From: an unidentified eubacterium SCB49
Lineage (GTDB): Bacteria; Bacteroidota; Bacteroidia; Flavobacteriales; Flavobacteriaceae
Reading direction: 5' to 3'
DNA length: 64,000 nucleotides
NCBI GenBank assembly: GCA_000170815.1
Contig: ABCO01000001.1
Coordinates: 310,001 to 374,000, forward strand
This document shows positions 61,698 through 64,000 of this stretch, in pieces (positions within the stretch are counted from its first letter, which is position 1; every line of letters begins with the position of its first letter). The translations under genes were made by a program, and so were the position numbers. Under the pieces are notes generated by a model. The model searched no databases. It had not been told where the DNA came from and saw only the letters and a program-made list of their open reading frames with translations.

Positions 61698-61731
61698 AAA
61701 CCCCATAAATACCGATGTACTTATGGGGTTT
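61698..61731 (-). terminator. Terminator of the phosphate transporter gene
   Basis: AAACCCCATAA (61698-61708) pairs with TTATGGGGTTT (61721-61731). On the minus strand it is followed by TTTATTATTT, 58 bases after the transporter stop. Confidence 0.8.
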
Positions 61732-61789
61732 TGTTTTAAATCTGAAAATTGCTTTTGTAATAGTGCAATTATTCTGCTTATTAGATGTG

Positions 61790-64000
61790 TTATTCTTTCT
61801 TATAGCTTGAGTGGTACTCTTCCATAAGATTCATAACGCCATTTGCAAGATCTTTTGTTTCCATTAAAATATTAAAATATAGCGTTGTGTTTTTTGGGCT
61901 TTCCTCCTCAGTACGAGTACGCTCTATTTGTTTGTGAATTTTTTCTGAAATTTGATTCACTAATTCTTCTTTACGAGATAATACGTAGCTAATTCTCTCA
62001 AATTTCCCACTGTCAAATATTTCTACAATTTCGGTAAAAATTGAAGTTAGTTTTTGATCTATTTCTTGTAAATCTTTGATCTGACTAAAACGTAATTTTT
62101 TGTGATTGTTACTTACGTGTTTATAACTTTTCTTTGAAATATACTCCAGTGATTGAGCCATATCTGTTAAATAGGCTAGAATGGTAATGTAGAAGTTACT
62201 ACCTCTTACACTGGTTTCGTCAAGGTTTTTGATAAAATAGAAAATGTTATCTCTTAACTCTTCAATCTCAGTGTCAAGTCTATCCACACCGGTTTTGCTT
62301 TTCTTTAATTTTTTGACATCTTCTTTAGCAAGTCCTTTAAGTACTTCTGTGTATATTTTATTTGTTCTAGAGACCACATTAGAGATGTTGTGAGCAGACT
62401 CGCTAATAATACCTTGTACGGTGCTGCTTTCATGTTTCTTTAGGCTTTTTGGGTCTAAAGATGTAGTGCTTTTCTTTTTATACGCTAAGTAGCTTCTTAT
62501 TAATAACAATACGGCTAGTAATAATAATACAGGAACCATAGCTTTAACGTTCCACTGAATAAGAAATGCAACAATACCTGCTGCTACAAAGGCACTAAAA
62601 GCTGTAAAGAACCATCCGCCAATTACATTAAGTACACCAGCAACACGATATACAGCACTCTCACTACCCCAAGCTCTATCTGCAAGCGATGTACCCATTG
62701 CAACCATAAATGTTACATAGGTAGTTGACAATGGTAGTTTTAATGAAGTTGCAACAGAGATTAAAATACTTGCAACCACTAGGTTTATAGCTGCACGAAC
62801 CATATCAAATGCCGGGGCTTCTTCTCCTTTTTGTAATATAACTACAGGCTTTTTGTATTGTTTTTCAATTTTATTTTTCGCAGATTGTGGTAATAATGAG
62901 CTAAACGTGTTTGAACTTAATTTTGCAGTTCTAACAATACCTCTAGATAAAAAATTAGGTTGAAAACGTTCTTTTACCGAGTCTTGACTTGATAAATCTA
63001 TAGAGGTTTTAAGTACGGCCTTTGCTTTACTAGAGAACCATAAAGTGACTACCATTATAATTCCAGCTCCAAATAATAAAAATTGTGGTGTTGGTACTTT
63101 CTTTGCTAAGGCTCCCATTTTAAATTCGCTAGCAGCGATACCTGTTTCTAGCCAAGCAGCATGCCAAGCTTCATAGGCTTGCCATCCACCAATAGGTACA
63201 CCAATAAAGTTAACAAGGTCATTACCGGCAAATGCCATTGCGATAGCAAATGTTCCTATGATAATAATAAACTTATAGACGCTTATCTTAAAAATATTAG
63301 TAATCAAAGCAGATAAGACGGTCCAAATAACAAAACTTATAGCAACGATTAATAGGGTGTTGCTAAAAACAAACGTTGTGATGTTTTCTGGGATAAAACT
63401 TGTTCCTTTTAGTCCTTTAATAAAAATAAAATAAGTAATTGACGTTGCGGCAATACCACCAAACAATGCGCCAACCCACGGTGCTTTATCTTCAAATTTA
63501 AAGGTTAATAGTAGTCGAGATACATATTGGACTATAGCACCCACACTAAAAGCTATCAATACTGAAAGTAAAATACCTAATATTATTTCGGTTGCTTTAG
63601 AGGTGTTAATATAAGTAGCTAGGTCTAACAGAGATTGCTCGTTGTTTTGCGCTATTTTTATTAACGACATAACTACTGCGGCTCCAAGCAGTTCAAATAC
63701 GATAGAAACCGTTGTAGATGTTGGCATTCCAAGGGTGTTGAAGAAATCTAGTAGCAGAATATCGGTAATCATTACTGCCATAAAGATGATCATGATTTCA
63801 TCAAAATAGAATTCGCTTGGAACAAAGATTCCTTTTCTCGCGACCTCCATCATACCACTAGAAGACATTGCTCCAAAGGCAATACCTAAACTTGCGACAA
63901 TCATAATGGTTTTAAAAGAAATAGCCTTAGACCCAATAGCAGAGTTTAAGAAGTTTACGGCGTCATTACTAACCCCAACAACTAAATCTGCGATTGCCAA
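61790..64000 (-). CDS. Inorganic phosphate transporter (PiT family) with PhoU-like C-terminal domain, N-terminus outside window
   Basis: At least 736 aa; the frame runs into the window edge, and the first codon seen (TTG at 64000) is probably internal. Two PiT signature blocks are seen: ADLVVGVSNDAVNFLNSAIGS near the edge and AMAFAGNDLVNFIGVPIGG in the middle, within about 10 membrane segments. Residues from about 520 to the end are soluble and helical (ESAHNISNVVSRTNKIY, SLEYISKKSYKHVSNNHKKL), like PhoU. It imports phosphate with Na+ or H+ in the inner membrane; the tail may regulate it. Confidence 0.9.
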   Translation of the reverse strand: MAIADLVVGVSNDAVNFLNSAIGSKAISFKTIMIVASLGIAFGAMSSSGMMEVARKGIFVPSEFYFDEIMIIFMAVMITDILLLDFFNTLGMPTSTTVSIVFELLGAAVVMSLIKIAQNNEQSLLDLATYINTSKATEIILGILLSVLIAFSVGAIVQYVSRLLLTFKFEDKAPWVGALFGGIAATSITYFIFIKGLKGTSFIPENITTFVFSNTLLIVAISFVIWTVLSALITNIFKISVYKFIIIIGTFAIAMAFAGNDLVNFIGVPIGGWQAYEAWHAAWLETGIAASEFKMGALAKKVPTPQFLLFGAGIIMVVTLWFSSKAKAVLKTSIDLSSQDSVKERFQPNFLSRGIVRTAKLSSNTFSSLLPQSAKNKIEKQYKKPVVILQKGEEAPAFDMVRAAINLVVASILISVATSLKLPLSTTYVTFMVAMGTSLADRAWGSESAVYRVAGVLNVIGGWFFTAFSAFVAAGIVAFLIQWNVKAMVPVLLLLAVLLLIRSYLAYKKKSTTSLDPKSLKKHESSTVQGIISESAHNISNVVSRTNKIYTEVLKGLAKEDVKKLKKSKTGVDRLDTEIEELRDNIFYFIKNLDETSVRGSNFYITILAYLTDMAQSLEYISKKSYKHVSNNHKKLRFSQIKDLQEIDQKLTSIFTEIVEIFDSGKFERISYVLSRKEELVNQISEKIHKQIERTRTEEESPKNTTLYFNILMETKDLANGVMNLMEEYHSSYKKE

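Noticed and set aside
1..64000. CRISPR arrays, IS elements, prophage or rRNA genes
   Set aside because: I looked for regularly spaced repeats, transposase motifs, phage structural genes and rRNA signatures and found none.

Overview
The window comes from an AT-rich bacterial chromosome of the phylum Bacteroidota, almost certainly family Flavobacteriaceae. Evidence seen in the sequence: promoter elements of the form TAnnTTTG with an upstream TTG, type IX secretion (T9SS) C-terminal sorting domains, SusD/HmuY-style outer-membrane lipoproteins with acidic residues after the lipidated cysteine, a NrdB with an N-terminal ATP-cone, and a fused OlsF-type acyltransferase. A marine genus close to Dokdonia or Leeuwenhoekiella is my guess, not something shown here. 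There are no IS elements, prophages or CRISPR arrays; one tRNA gene is present.

Layout. 1-3250: suf Fe-S assembly operon on the minus strand (sufA, sufB, an unknown lipoprotein, sufC, start of sufD). 3373-8141: four-gene minus-strand operon of a T9SS 'choice-of-anchor B' protein, a beta-propeller-like lipoprotein, an MbnP-like copper protein and an MbnH-like dihaem peroxidase. 8348-12386: thiL, a tiny zinc-ribbon gene, a hairpin-rich spacer, an alpha/beta hydrolase, brnQ and a small unknown gene. 12444-14785: HpaII-like type II restriction-modification pair. 14828-17943: pepP, a possible unlisted small ORF, a TspO-like protein, a TerB-like protein. 17950-21265: signalling cluster with a hybrid histidine kinase carrying a degenerate receiver, a Ras-like GTPase, a putative roadblock-like protein and a coiled-coil protein. 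21324-28231: fbp, GNAT, aspartate kinase, olsF, DUF5995, then an ArsR/DUF6428/DUF1304 operon. 28364-42200: mostly housekeeping genes (mgtE, rsmA, serS, ribF, pth, rplY, prs, tRNA-Leu).

42343-52789 is the most striking region: a single plus-strand operon of eight tightly packed genes (TonB-dependent receptor, HmuY lipoprotein, second HmuY-like protein with a T9SS tail, DUF6607, exported ankyrin protein, DUF2271, a PepSY membrane domain fused to a flavodoxin/ferredoxin-NADP reductase module, DUF6686). It reads as a haem or ferric-chelate acquisition and reduction system. Its promoter shares an identical 13-base near-palindrome with the suf promoter 39 kb away, which suggests one iron-responsive regulator for both.

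52846-64000: a T9SS-tailed secreted protein, dCMP deaminase, a C-terminal processing protease, marC, DUF3109, class I ribonucleotide reductase (nrdB-nrdA), DUF6503 and an inorganic phosphate transporter with a PhoU-like tail that runs off the window end.

All family assignments are from reading the sequence without database searches. Positions of motifs are counted by eye.
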